Shown one piece after another: positions 6,830 to 15,215 of a stretch of DNA of 32,510 bases (positions within the stretch are counted from its first letter, which is position 1; every line of letters begins with the position of its first letter). A model generated the notes under the pieces. It saw nothing but the letters and a program-made list of their open reading frames with translations. It made no database searches and was not told where the DNA came from. Position numbers and translations under genes: made by a program. Where the stretch lies: the NCBI RefSeq assembly GCF_902506575.1, contig NZ_LR732544.1:2267418-2299927 (forward strand), given 5' to 3'. The DNA comes from Streptomyces mexicanus. GTDB taxonomy: Bacteria > Actinomycetota > Actinomycetes > Streptomycetales > Streptomycetaceae.

Positions 6830-8209
6830 TCAGCCCGGTGCGGCGGTCGGGCGGGTCAGCGCGAAGGCGACGCAGGCCAGCGCGCAGACGCCGGCCGACA
6901 GCAGCAGCGACCATCCGGTGCCCGTGCTGCCGTCGGCCGCGGCGGCGCCCATGAGGGCGACCCCCAGCGTGGCGCCGACCTGGCGTACGGCGTTGAGCAG
7001 GCCGCCGGCCGCGCCGGCCGTGCCGTGGGGCGCGGCGCTGACGATGGCGGCGGCCAGGGCGGGCAGGACGCAGGAGATGCCGAAGCCGGTGAGCAGCAGG
7101 CCGAACGCCAGCCAGGGGTAGGCGCCGTCGGCGAAGACCGTGCGGGCCAGCAGCGTGCCGCCGGCGGCCAGGAGGGCCAGCCCGGCCAGGATCGGACGCC
7201 GGGGACCCGTCCGTGCCACGATCCTGCCGGTCAGCGGCGGATTGGCGGCGAAGGGCACGGTCAGCGGCAGGAACGCCAGCCCCGCTTCCAGCGCGCTCAG
7301 GTGCCGCTCGCGCTGCAGCAGCAGAGGCAGCACGAACAGGGCGCCGGACAGGGCGAAGTTGGCGACCGCGGCCGCCAGCAGACCGGCGCGCACCGGGGCC
7401 GAGCGCAGCAGGTCCCGGTTGACGACCGGCACCGGGCTGCGGCGTTCGAGCACGCCGAACACCAGCGCCGCGACCAGGAGTGCGGCCGCCGACCGAGCGG
7501 TGTGCGCCCAGGCCCGCGCGCCGGCGGCGATCAGGGCGTCCGTCAGCAGGGCCAGGACCGCCACGGCCGCCAGCTGGGCCGGCCAGTCGATGCGCCGGCC
7601 GCTGCGCGGGCAGTTCACCCAGCGGCCCCAGGTCAGGGCCAGCACGGCCAGCCCGACGGGCACGTTGACCAGGAACACCGCGCGCCATCCGGCGGCCCCC
7701 ACCAGCGCGCCGCCGGCGATCGGGCCGGCCGCGACGGCGGCGCCGCTGATCGCGGCCCACACCGCGATCGCCCGGGCCCGGGCCGCCGGTTCCGGATACA
7801 GGCGGGCGATCATGGCCATGGACGCCGGCACGCAGGCCGCCGCGGCCGCCCCCGACACCGCCCGCAGGAGCAGCAGGGCCCACAGCCCCGGGGCCAGGGC
7901 GGACAGCAGGGAGGCGAGCGCGAACAGCGCGACACCGGACCGGAAGAGCCGCTCGGCGCCGAACCGGTCGGCCGCCGCGCCCGCCGACAGCAGCAGGGCC
8001 GCGAACACCAGGGTGTAGCCGGTGATCGCCCACTGCAGCCCGGCCATCGACGTACCCAGCGAGGAGGCCAGGTCGGGCTCGGCGACCGACAGCACGGTGG
8101 TGTCGAGCAGCACCATGAAGTAGCCCAGCGAAACACCCGTCAGCGCGCTCGCACGCCGCGCCCGGGACGGGAGGAGACCCGTGGGCGCGGCCGAGTTCAC
8201 GACAGTCAT
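6830..8209 (-). CDS. MFS transporter, DHA2 (drug:H+ antiporter) type
   Basis: A 459-residue polytopic membrane protein, long enough for the 14-helix DHA2 group of proton-driven exporters. Motifs: LDTTVLSVAEPDL in the first helix (variant of LDxTxxNxALP), QWAITGYTL, the motif-A loop GAAADRFGAERLF, and the motif-C-like GPIAGGALVGAAGWRAVFLVNVP. Substrate unknown; export of a small toxic or secondary metabolite is likely. The start is ATG at 8209 (MTVVNSAAP) with AGAAGG about 11 nt upstream; an in-frame extension to 8335 is rejected because it reads through the polypurine spacer. The gene is divergent from a LysR regulator, the classic arrangement for a regulated efflux pump. Confidence 0.9.
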   Translation of the reverse strand: MTVVNSAAPTGLLPSRARRASALTGVSLGYFMVLLDTTVLSVAEPDLASSLGTSMAGLQWAITGYTLVFAALLLSAGAAADRFGAERLFRSGVALFALASLLSALAPGLWALLLLRAVSGAAAAACVPASMAMIARLYPEPAARARAIAVWAAISGAAVAAGPIAGGALVGAAGWRAVFLVNVPVGLAVLALTWGRWVNCPRSGRRIDWPAQLAAVAVLALLTDALIAAGARAWAHTARSAAALLVAALVFGVLERRSPVPVVNRDLLRSAPVRAGLLAAAVANFALSGALFVLPLLLQRERHLSALEAGLAFLPLTVPFAANPPLTGRIVARTGPRRPILAGLALLAAGGTLLARTVFADGAYPWLAFGLLLTGFGISCVLPALAAAIVSAAPHGTAGAAGGLLNAVRQVGATLGVALMGAAAADGSTGTGWSLLLSAGVCALACVAFALTRPTAAPG

Positions 8210-8225
8210 GGAGGAGACAGCCTTC

Positions 8226-8283
8226 TGAAGAGGGGGAAGAGGGAAGAGCGGAGAGGGACGAGGGAAGAAGAAGGGGAGGAACG
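8226..8283. other. Polypurine/polypyrimidine tract in the MFS leader
   Basis: About 58 bp of almost uninterrupted A/G on the plus strand (GAAGAGGGGGAAGAGGGAAG and similar), so the MFS mRNA leader is C/U-rich here. Such mirror-like tracts can form unusual structures. No coding is likely. Confidence 0.5.
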
Positions 8284-8339
8284 ACGCGCCCACTGTCGCC
8301 GTTCCGTCCCGGCCGCTCCACCGGCACAGCCGCACGCCC

Positions 8340-8358
8340 CGTTCGGAATTTCCGAACG
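8340..8358. promoter_or_regulatory. LysR-type operator candidate
   Basis: CGTTCGGAATTTCCGAACG is a perfect 19-bp palindrome (9-bp arms, single central T). It contains the T-N11-A pattern (T8343 to A8355) typical of LysR-family binding sites. It ends 21 bp before the LysR start and lies 131 bp from the divergent MFS start, well placed for autoregulation and control of the pump. Confidence 0.75.
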
Positions 8359-8379
8359 CCGCGCCGGGTTCGTCCGCAC

Positions 8380-9261
8380 GTGGAACTACGCCAGTTGAGG
8401 ACCTTCGAAGCGGTCGTCCGGCACCGGACCGTCACCGAGGCCGCCGCCGCGCTCGATCTCGCCCCCTCGTCGGTCTCGCAGCAGATCCGCACCCTCGAAG
8501 ACGCCCTCGGCGTGCCCCTGTTCGTACGGGGGCCGAAGGGCATGGAGCCGACGCCCGCCGGGGAGCGGCTGCGCCGGTGGGCGCGCACGCTGCTCGACAC
8601 CGCCGAGCAGGCCGTCCTCGACGTCCGCGACCAGCGCCGCCGGTTGCGGCTGGGCGCCCTGGAGACCCTCGCCGGCTCGCACGTCCCCCTGGTCCTCGCC
8701 CGGCTCGCCGAACACCGGCCGGACATCGACGTCGACGTGCACTGCGACCGCGCCCGCCAGGGACTTCTCACCGACGTCGTCGCCGGGCGCCTGGACGCCG
8801 CGCTGCTGCTGGACGCGGGCGAGCACCTCGGCGGTCTCGGCTTCCCCGCACCGCCCGAGCCGCTGGCCTTCGTCGACCTCGACCCGGTTCCGCTGGCCCT
8901 GGTCGCCGCTCCCACGCACCCGCTGGCCGGCCGCGCCGCGCTGACACCCGCGGACCTCGACCGGGAACGGCTCCTGGTCAACGTCCCGGAATGCTCGTTC
9001 TGGATGGCCGGCGAACGGATCCTGGGCACCGGCCCCGAGCGGGTACGGGCCGGCGGTGTCCCGGTGATGCGCGCCTGGGCCGAGCACGGCCTCGGCATCT
9101 GCCTGCTCCCCCACTTCGCGGTCGCCGACAGCCTCCGCGCCGGCACCCTCGTACGCCTCGACCTGCCCCTGCCCGCCCTCACCCTGCGCCTGGTCTGGCG
9201 AGAGGACCGCGAATCGCAACCCGACCTGCGGGACATCCTGTACGCGGCGTCCCACCCGTGA
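8380..9261 (+). CDS. LysR-family transcriptional regulator
   Basis: A 293-residue regulator with an N-terminal winged helix-turn-helix (residues 1-60, MELRQLRTFEAVVRHRTV then AAAALDLAPSSVSQQIRTLE) and a C-terminal substrate-binding domain (about 88-290) that senses an unknown small co-inducer. The start is GTG at 8380; no Shine-Dalgarno sequence is visible. It is divergently transcribed from the MFS exporter, which it most likely controls, and a near-perfect LysR box lies directly upstream. The cognate ligand may be a substrate of the pump. Length and domain order are normal. Confidence 0.92.
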   Translation: MELRQLRTFEAVVRHRTVTEAAAALDLAPSSVSQQIRTLEDALGVPLFVRGPKGMEPTPAGERLRRWARTLLDTAEQAVLDVRDQRRRLRLGALETLAGSHVPLVLARLAEHRPDIDVDVHCDRARQGLLTDVVAGRLDAALLLDAGEHLGGLGFPAPPEPLAFVDLDPVPLALVAAPTHPLAGRAALTPADLDRERLLVNVPECSFWMAGERILGTGPERVRAGGVPVMRAWAEHGLGICLLPHFAVADSLRAGTLVRLDLPLPALTLRLVWREDRESQPDLRDILYAASHP

Positions 9262-9349
9262 CCGGGCGGATCCCGCGACCGGCCGCGCCACGTGACCGGC
9301 CGGATGCCGTGAACGGACGCGTCGCGCGTGGCAGGTCCCGCACAACGAA

Positions 9350-9383
9350 GACGGCCGGGTCCCGTGAAGGGGACCCGGCCGTC
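9350..9383. terminator. Terminator between lysR and the RND gene
   Basis: A perfect 14-bp inverted repeat (GACGGCCGGGTCCC at 9350-9363 and its complement at 9370-9383) with a 6-nt loop GTGAAG, located between converging genes and 17 nt from the RND stop codon. Confidence 0.85.
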
Positions 9384-9400
9384 GGCCGTGTGGCGTGGTG

Positions 9401-12400
9401 TCAGACGCCCGCCGGTTCCAGTTGCTCCTCCGTCGTCGGCTCGCGCCTGGCCGCGCGCTTCTTCGCGCGGCGCTCCTTGCGGAGTTCGAGCATCGCGTAG
9501 AGCGTGGGGACCAGGAGGAGGGTCAGGAGGGTGGAGGTGATCAGGCCGCCGATCACGACCACCGCCAGCGGCTGGGCGATGAAGCCGCCCTCGCCGGTGA
9601 CGCCCAGGGCCATGGGCAGCAGGGCGAAGATCGTGGCCAGCGCCGTCATGAGGATCGGGCGCAGGCGGTGGCGGCCGCCCTCGATCACGGCCTCGACCAC
9701 ACCGTGGCCCTCGCGCCGGTACTGGTTGATCAGGTCGATCAGCACGATCGCGTTGGTGACCACGATGCCGATCAGCATCAGCATGCCGATCATGGCGGGC
9801 ACGCCCATCGGGGTGCCGGTGGCGATCAGCAGGCCGAGGGCGCCCGTGGCCGCGAAGGGGATCGAGACCAGCAGGATCAGCGGCTGGGCCAGCGAGCGGA
9901 AGGTGGCGACCAGCAGCATGAAGACGATCGCGATCGCCGCCAGCATGGCCAGGCCCAGGTTCTTGAAGGCGTCGTTCTGGTCGGAGGTGACGCCACCGAT
10001 CTCGGCCGTGGCGCCCGCGGGCAGCTTCAGCGCCTTGATCTTCGACTGGAGCGTGGTGCTCACCGCGCCGGTGTTGTCGCCGGTGGGCTTGGCGGTGATC
10101 GTCGCCGCGCGCCGACCGTCGATACGGGTCATCGAGACGGGGCCGTCGACCAGCTCGACCGTCGCGACGTCGCCGAGCTTGACCGGGCCCAGGCGCAGGT
10201 TCTTCAGCTGGGTCAGCGTCCGGGCGGGCTCGGCGGAGCGGACGACGACGTCGCGCTCGGTGTCGTCCAGGGTGGCCTTGGCGGCCGTGGTGCCCTTGAC
10301 CGCCTCGGTGACGGCCATGCCGAGGGTCTGCTCGGTGAAGCCGGCCGCGGCCGCCTTGTCGTTGGCGCGCACGGAGATGCGCGGCACGCTCTGGGACAGG
10401 TCGCTGGTGACGTCCGTGACGTCGTCCAGGCCCGCCACCGTCCTGCGGACCTGCTCGGCGGCCCGGCGCAGCGTGGTGCCGTCGGAGGCCTTGACGACGA
10501 CCTTCAGGTCCTGGTCGCCGAAGCCGTCACCGGCGTTGACGGTGGTGGTGCCGATGCCGGACAGCTTGTGCAGGCCGTTTTCGATGTCCGCGCGGACGTC
10601 GTCGGCGGACGCGGAGTCCTCCAGCATCACCTGGTAGGACGCCTGGTTGGTGTCCGTGGAGCCGCCGAAGGCGGCCATGAAGCCGGACGAGCCGACGGTG
10701 ACCTGGTAGTCCTTGACGCCCTTGGTGGCGGCGAGCAGCTTCTCGACCTTCTTCGCCTCGGCGTCGGTGGCCGCCAGGCTGGTGCCGGGCGCGAGCTTCT
10801 GCTTGATGCTGAGCACCTTCTGGTCGCCGGAGTCGAAGAAGGTGGTCTTCAGCAGCGGCGTCATGCCGAACGTGGCGACCAGGACGACGACGGCGATCAG
10901 CACGCTGGTCAGGCGGCGGCGGGTGGCGAAGCGCAGCACGGGCACGTAGAGGCGCTGCAGGCGGCTGTTCGCCTCCTTCTCCTCCGCGCGGCGGCGGGCC
11001 TCCTCGGCCTCGGCGGGCGTGCCCTTGGGGGCGCGCAGGAACCAGTACGACAGCACCGGCACGACGGTGAGCGCCACGAGCAGCGAGGCCAGCAGGGCGG
11101 CGGTGACCGTGATGCTGAACGGCCCGAACAGCTCGCCCACCATGCCGCCGACCAGGCCGATCGGCGCGAACACGGCGACGGTGGTGAGCGTGGAGGAGGT
11201 GACCGCGCCGGCCACCTCGCGCACCGCGGTCAGGATGGCCTCGCGGCGTTCCTCGCCGTAGCCGAGGTGCCGTTTGATGTTCTCCAGGACCACGATCGAG
11301 TCGTCCACGACGCGGCCGATGGCGATGGTCAGCGCGCCCAGCGTCAGCATGTTCAGCGACAGGCCGCCGCTCCACAGCACCAGCAGGGCCAGCACCACCG
11401 ACAGCGGGATCGACACCGCGGTGACCAGGGTGGAGCGGATCGAGGCGAGGAAGACCAGGATGACGAGGACGGCGAACAGCAGGCCGAGCGCGCCCTCGGT
11501 GGTCAGGCCGTGGATGGACTTGGCGACGGCCGGACCCTGGTCGGAGACGACGGTGATCTTCGCGTCCGGGCCGAGGTCCTTGCGCAGCTCGGGCAGCTTG
11601 TCGTCGATCGCGTTCGAGATGCCGACGGCGCTGCCGTCGTGGTCCATGGTGACGGCGACGGCGAGGCTGGGCCGGCCGTCGGTGCGGGTGAGGGAGTCCG
11701 CCGGGGCGGGCTCCTCCTTGACGGTGGCGACGTCGCCGAGGCGCACCGGCTTCTTCGCGCCGGCGCCCGCGCCCGTGCCCGTGCCCGCGCCCGTGCCGGT
11801 GCCGGTGCCGGTGACCATCAGGTCCTCGATCTGCCGCAGCGAGGTGAAGCCGCCGCCGACCTGGACGGTGCGGTTGGCGCCGTCCTCGTCGAAGGACCCG
11901 GCCGGCACGGTCGCGCCGCCGGCCTGCAGGGCCTGGGTGAGGGAGGCGGAGGTGAGCCCGGCCGCGGCCAGCTTGCGGTCGTCGGGGGTGACGGTGACCC
12001 GCAGGTCCCGTACGCCGTCGACGGTGACCTGGCTGACGCCGTCGATGTTCTTCAGGGCCGGCACCACCGTCTTGTCCAGCCGGTCGGCCAGCGCCTGCTG
12101 GTCCTGGTCGGAGGTGACGGCGAGGACCGCGGTGGGGATGTCGTCGGTGGAACCGGCGATCACCTGCGGGTCGACGTCGTCGGGCAGCTGGGCGCGGGAG
12201 CGGTTGACGGCCTGCTGGACGTCGGCGACGAGCTGCTGGGTGTTGTTGCCGTAGTCGAAGGACGCCGTGATCACGGCGCTGCCCTCGCTCGCCGTGGAGG
12301 TCACACCGGTGATGCCGTCGACGGCCTTGATGGTGTTCTCCAGCGGCTCGACGACCTGCTTCTCCACCACGTCCGGCGAGGCGCCCTGGTAGGGCGCCAG

Positions 12401-12544
12401 CACGGACACCACGGGAAGCTCGATGCTGGGCAGCAGCTGCTGTTTGAGCTGGGGAATCGCGATCGCCCCGAACACGAGCGCGACGATCGAGACCAGCCCG
12501 ACCAACGCACGTTGCGCGAGGCTGAATCTGGACAGCCAGGACAT
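9401..12544 (-). CDS. RND-family efflux permease (AcrB/HAE1-like)
   Basis: A 1047-residue proton-driven transporter of the ACR_tran family: N-terminal helix (about 12-30), large extracytoplasmic loop, helices 2-6, a second large loop after about 560 and a C-terminal helix bundle. The paired aspartates of proton relay are present as Asp414-Asp415 in GRVVDDSIVVLENIKRH. No membrane-fusion or outer-membrane partner is nearby, as expected in a monoderm; substrate unknown. The start is ATG at 12544 with AGGAGA about 10 nt upstream. A low-complexity Gly/Thr/Ala loop (GTGTGTGAGTGTGAGAGA) encoded at 11761-11814 interrupts the first loop. It lies downstream of, and parallel to, a two-component system that may control it. 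Confidence 0.93.
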   Translation of the reverse strand: MSWLSRFSLAQRALVGLVSIVALVFGAIAIPQLKQQLLPSIELPVVSVLAPYQGASPDVVEKQVVEPLENTIKAVDGITGVTSTASEGSAVITASFDYGNNTQQLVADVQQAVNRSRAQLPDDVDPQVIAGSTDDIPTAVLAVTSDQDQQALADRLDKTVVPALKNIDGVSQVTVDGVRDLRVTVTPDDRKLAAAGLTSASLTQALQAGGATVPAGSFDEDGANRTVQVGGGFTSLRQIEDLMVTGTGTGTGAGTGTGAGAGAKKPVRLGDVATVKEEPAPADSLTRTDGRPSLAVAVTMDHDGSAVGISNAIDDKLPELRKDLGPDAKITVVSDQGPAVAKSIHGLTTEGALGLLFAVLVILVFLASIRSTLVTAVSIPLSVVLALLVLWSGGLSLNMLTLGALTIAIGRVVDDSIVVLENIKRHLGYGEERREAILTAVREVAGAVTSSTLTTVAVFAPIGLVGGMVGELFGPFSITVTAALLASLLVALTVVPVLSYWFLRAPKGTPAEAEEARRRAEEKEANSRLQRLYVPVLRFATRRRLTSVLIAVVVLVATFGMTPLLKTTFFDSGDQKVLSIKQKLAPGTSLAATDAEAKKVEKLLAATKGVKDYQVTVGSSGFMAAFGGSTDTNQASYQVMLEDSASADDVRADIENGLHKLSGIGTTTVNAGDGFGDQDLKVVVKASDGTTLRRAAEQVRRTVAGLDDVTDVTSDLSQSVPRISVRANDKAAAAGFTEQTLGMAVTEAVKGTTAAKATLDDTERDVVVRSAEPARTLTQLKNLRLGPVKLGDVATVELVDGPVSMTRIDGRRAATITAKPTGDNTGAVSTTLQSKIKALKLPAGATAEIGGVTSDQNDAFKNLGLAMLAAIAIVFMLLVATFRSLAQPLILLVSIPFAATGALGLLIATGTPMGVPAMIGMLMLIGIVVTNAIVLIDLINQYRREGHGVVEAVIEGGRHRLRPILMTALATIFALLPMALGVTGEGGFIAQPLAVVVIGGLITSTLLTLLLVPTLYAMLELRKERRAKKRAARREPTTEEQLEPAGV

Positions 12545-12713
12545 GGGTCAAAGTCTCCTGTGGAGCGGCGGAAGCGGCACGGGCGGCAGGTCCGCCCACC
12601 CCTACACCCTCCGTCATCGGCGCAGGCTGTTCCGTAGGCTCCTGGTCCATTTCCGCGCCGCGCGCCTACTCCGGTCGTAGTACGCCCGGGTGCAGGCCGC
12701 TCCACCCGCGGAC

Positions 12714-12737
12714 GGAGCGGGACCGGCCGCCCGCTCC
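12714..12737. terminator. Hairpin between the response regulator and RND genes
   Basis: GGAGCGGG (12714-12721) and CCCGCTCC (12730-12737) form 8-bp arms with an 8-nt loop, 26 nt after the response-regulator stop. It could be a terminator, or an operator in the RND promoter region. The 218-bp gap therefore may separate two transcription units. Confidence 0.45.
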
Positions 12738-12762
12738 ACCTGCCAGGGGTTCGCCGCCCGGT

Positions 12763-13446
12763 TCACTCGCCGCGGGGTCGTACCAGCCCGGACTCGTAGG
12801 CGATGACGACCAGCTGGGCCCGGTCGCGGGCGCCCAGCTTGGCCATGGCCCGGTTGACGTGGGTCTTCACGGTCAGCGGGCTGACCTTCAGGCGCTCGGC
12901 GATCTCGTCGTTGGAGTGGCCGCCGGCGACCTGGACGAGCACCTGGCGCTCCCGCACGGTGAGCGTGTCCAGGCGGTCCGAGCGGGCCGGGTCGCGGCCG
13001 TCGTCGGCGTCGGCGCTCTGGGCGAGGAAGCGGGCGATCAGACCCTTGGTGGCCACCGGGGACAGCAGCGCCTCGCCCTGGGCGGCGATGCGGACCGCGC
13101 TGAGCAGTTCCTCCGGCTCGCTGCCCTTGCCGAGGAAGCCGGAGGCGCCCGCGCGCAGCGCCTGCACCACGTAGTCGTCGACCTCGAAGGTGGTCAGGAT
13201 GACCACGCGGACCTGCGCGAGAGCGGGGTCCGCGCTGATCATGCGGGTGGCGGCGAGGCCGTCCGTGCCCGGCATGCGGATGTCCATCAGCACCACGTCG
13301 GCGCGCTGCTCCTTGGCCAGCCGGACCGCCTCGGCGCCGTCGGAGGCCTCGCCGACCACCTCCATGTCGGGCTCGGAGTCGACGAGGACGCGGAAGGCGC
13401 TGCGCAGCAGCGCCTGGTCGTCGGCGAGCAGGACACGGATCGTCAT
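12763..13446 (-). CDS. NarL/LuxR-family response regulator
   Basis: A 227-residue two-component regulator. The receiver domain (1-120) has the acidic pair D9-D10, phosphoacceptor Asp55 in VVLMDIRMPGTDG, and the conserved Lys in LGKGSEPEE. An Asp/Arg-rich linker precedes the LuxR helix-turn-helix (about 158-218, LTVRERQVLVQVAGG, NDEIAERLKVSPLTVKTHVN). The start is ATG at 13446 and overlaps the histidine-kinase stop by 4 bp, so the two are translationally coupled. Targets are unknown; the adjacent RND gene and the psp pair are candidates. Confidence 0.94.
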   Translation of the reverse strand: MTIRVLLADDQALLRSAFRVLVDSEPDMEVVGEASDGAEAVRLAKEQRADVVLMDIRMPGTDGLAATRMISADPALAQVRVVILTTFEVDDYVVQALRAGASGFLGKGSEPEELLSAVRIAAQGEALLSPVATKGLIARFLAQSADADDGRDPARSDRLDTLTVRERQVLVQVAGGHSNDEIAERLKVSPLTVKTHVNRAMAKLGARDRAQLVVIAYESGLVRPRGE

Positions 13447-14681
13447 GCGGCATCCCCCGGGGCACGCGTGCTGGTCGTGACCGGAAGGATCGCATGGACG
13501 CGGAAGCCGCCGCCGTAGCGGGGCCCGGTGGTGAGGGTGCCGCCGAGCGCGGTGACCCGCTCGCGCATGCCGAGCAGCCCGTGGCCGCCGCCCCCGGCGG
13601 AGTCGCTGCCAGCGCCGGTGCCGGTGCCGTCGCCGGTGCCGTCGTCCAGGACGGTGATCTCCACGTGCGGCCCGACCCGTACGACGCTGACCTCGGCCCG
13701 GGCACCGGTCCCGGCGTGCTTGTGCACGTTGGTCAGGGCCTCCTGGACGACGCGGAACGCGGCCAGGTCCACCGCGGCGGGCAGGACGGTGCCCTCGTCG
13801 GCGCGGGCCACCTCCACGTGCAGGCCCGCGCTGCGGAAGGTGCCGACGAGGTCGTCCAGGCGGTGCAGGCCGGGCGCGGGTTCGGTGGGGGCCTCGGGGT
13901 CGTCGGACTGGCGGAGCAGCCCGACGGTGGCGCGCAACTCGTTCAGCGCGGACCGGCCGGCCTCCCGGACGTGGGCCAGGGCCTCCTTGGCCTGGTCGGG
14001 GCGCTTGTCCATGACGTGGGAGGCGACCGACGCCTGCACGTTGACCAGGGCGATGTGGTGGGCGACGACGTCGTGCAGCTCGCGGGCGATGCGCAGCCGT
14101 TCCTCGGCTACGCGGCGGCGGGCCTCCTCCTCGCGGGTGCGCTCGGCGCGTTCGGCGCGCTCGCGCATGGCCCGCACGAAGGCGCGGCGGCTGCGGACGG
14201 CGTCGCCGCCGGCGGCCGCCATGCCGGTCCAGGCGAAGATCGCCAGGTTCTCCTGGGCGTACCAGGGCAGCGGCCCGCCGAGCATGGCGGCAGCGGTCAG
14301 CACCGTCATGGTGGACAGGCCCAGCCGCCAGGTGGTGGTGCGGTCGGTGGCGGCGGCGACGGTGAACAGGGCGACGACGGCGGACATCGCCACCGGGGCG
14401 CGCGGATCACCGGTGACGCACTCGATCACCGAGAGGGTGCCGGTGAGGGCGAGGACCGTGCGGGGCGCGCGGCGGCGCAGGACGAGCGCGGCCGCGCCGC
14501 AGGTCATCAGGGCGAGGCTGAGCGGTTCGGGGCGGCGTACGGCCCAGCTGGCGCCGTTCTGCCCGCGGGGGTCGATGAAGGAGCCGACCACCATGCACAC
14601 CAGCACGCCGGCCGCGAGGGCCGCGTCCAGCGCGAAGGGGTGCGCCCGCAGGCGGCAGCGGGCGCGGTCCAGGGTGGTCAT
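13443..14681 (-). CDS. Sensor histidine kinase, NarL-partner (HisKA_3) type
   Basis: A 412-residue membrane kinase: hydrophobic N-terminal half with about four to six helices and only short external loops (so an intramembrane or envelope signal is likely), then a coiled stretch rich in Arg/Glu, the HisKA_3 box ARELHDVVAHHIALV with phospho-accepting His203, and a HATPase domain (NVHKHAG N-box; DDGTG and GHGLLGMRERV G-boxes). A Gly/Thr/Ser insert (GTGAGSDSAGG), encoded by a repeat at 13611-13647, lengthens the ATP-lid. ATG at 14681 is preferred over TTG at 14690 because TACGGT (minus strand, 14690-14695) is well placed as a -10 for a leaderless mRNA. Confidence 0.92.
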   Translation of the reverse strand: MTTLDRARCRLRAHPFALDAALAAGVLVCMVVGSFIDPRGQNGASWAVRRPEPLSLALMTCGAAALVLRRRAPRTVLALTGTLSVIECVTGDPRAPVAMSAVVALFTVAAATDRTTTWRLGLSTMTVLTAAAMLGGPLPWYAQENLAIFAWTGMAAAGGDAVRSRRAFVRAMRERAERAERTREEEARRRVAEERLRIARELHDVVAHHIALVNVQASVASHVMDKRPDQAKEALAHVREAGRSALNELRATVGLLRQSDDPEAPTEPAPGLHRLDDLVGTFRSAGLHVEVARADEGTVLPAAVDLAAFRVVQEALTNVHKHAGTGARAEVSVVRVGPHVEITVLDDGTGDGTGTGAGSDSAGGGGHGLLGMRERVTALGGTLTTGPRYGGGFRVHAILPVTTSTRAPGDAA

Positions 14682-14689
14682 GGATGACA

Positions 14690-14695
14690 ACCGTA
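14690..14695 (-). promoter_or_regulatory. -10-like hexamer for leaderless histidine kinase mRNA
   Basis: TACGGT on the minus strand lies 8 nt before the ATG at 14681; no ribosome-binding site is visible. No clear -35. Confidence 0.35.
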
Positions 14696-14729
14696 CGGGG
14701 TCCCGGCGACGTCCTTCGGGGTCCCCGGC

Positions 14730-14892
14730 CTCGCCGACAGGCGCCGGCCAGGATCACACCTCACCGGCAGGCGTTACGCACCGACCACGCCTCACCGGCA
14801 GCCGCCACGCACGGTCACACCTCACCGGCAGCCGCCACGCACGGATCACACCTCGCCGGCAGCCGCCACGCACGGACCACACCTCGCCGGCG
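14730..14892. repeat. 30-31-bp tandem repeat, about 5-6 copies
   Basis: The core CTCACCGGCAG (variants CTCGCCGG) recurs at 14730, 14760, 14791, 14821, 14852 and 14883, with the rest of the unit (GCCGCCACGCACGG...CAC) also conserved in the central copies. The array fills most of the 215-bp gap between pspAA and the histidine kinase gene. Unit spacing is uniform with no unique spacers, so this is not a CRISPR. Confidence 0.85.
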
Positions 14893-14896
14893 GGCG

Positions 14897-15175
14897 TCAC
14901 CCGGGGATCAGGCCGTCGCCGCTGAGCAGGTCGCGTACCTCCTCCAGGGTCGCCTCCTGGGCGGGCAGGATCAGCTCGGACGGCTCCAGGGAGTCGTCCG
15001 GCAGGGGCTCTCCCAGGTCGCGGACCCTGGCGAGCAGAGCGTTCAGGGTGCGGCGGAAGCCGGGGCCGTCGCCCTTCTCCATCTCGGCCAGGAGTTCGTC
15101 GTCCAGCTTGTTGAGCTCGGCGAGGTGGCTGTCGGCCAGCCTCACCTGTCCCTCACCCATGATCCGTACGATCAT
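14897..15175 (-). CDS. pspAA: PspA-associated protein PspAA
   Basis: A 92-residue soluble acidic protein matching the small PspA partner of actinobacteria (start MIVRIMGEGQVRLADSHLAELNKLDDELLAEME, ending SGDGLIPG). The partner is thought to work with PspA in the membrane-stress response; its molecular role is not established. The start is ATG at 15175 with a strong GAGGAGG site 5 nt upstream. It follows pspA by 40 nt on the same strand, so co-transcription is likely. The stop is immediately followed by the tandem-repeat array. Confidence 0.88.
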   Translation of the reverse strand: MIVRIMGEGQVRLADSHLAELNKLDDELLAEMEKGDGPGFRRTLNALLARVRDLGEPLPDDSLEPSELILPAQEATLEEVRDLLSGDGLIPG

Positions 15176-15215
15176 GTCGCCCTCCTCGGCGGCGTGGGTC
15201 CCCGGCGCGGCCTTC

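Noticed and set aside
6414..9236. Long minus-strand ORF (940 residues)
   Set aside because: Covers the MFS and LysR genes out of frame; no recognisable domain.
9395..12637. Plus-strand ORF of 1080 residues opposite the RND gene
   Set aside because: Antisense shadow of a clear RND permease.
14730..14892. CRISPR array
   Set aside because: The whole 30-31-bp unit repeats; there are no unique spacers and no cas genes.
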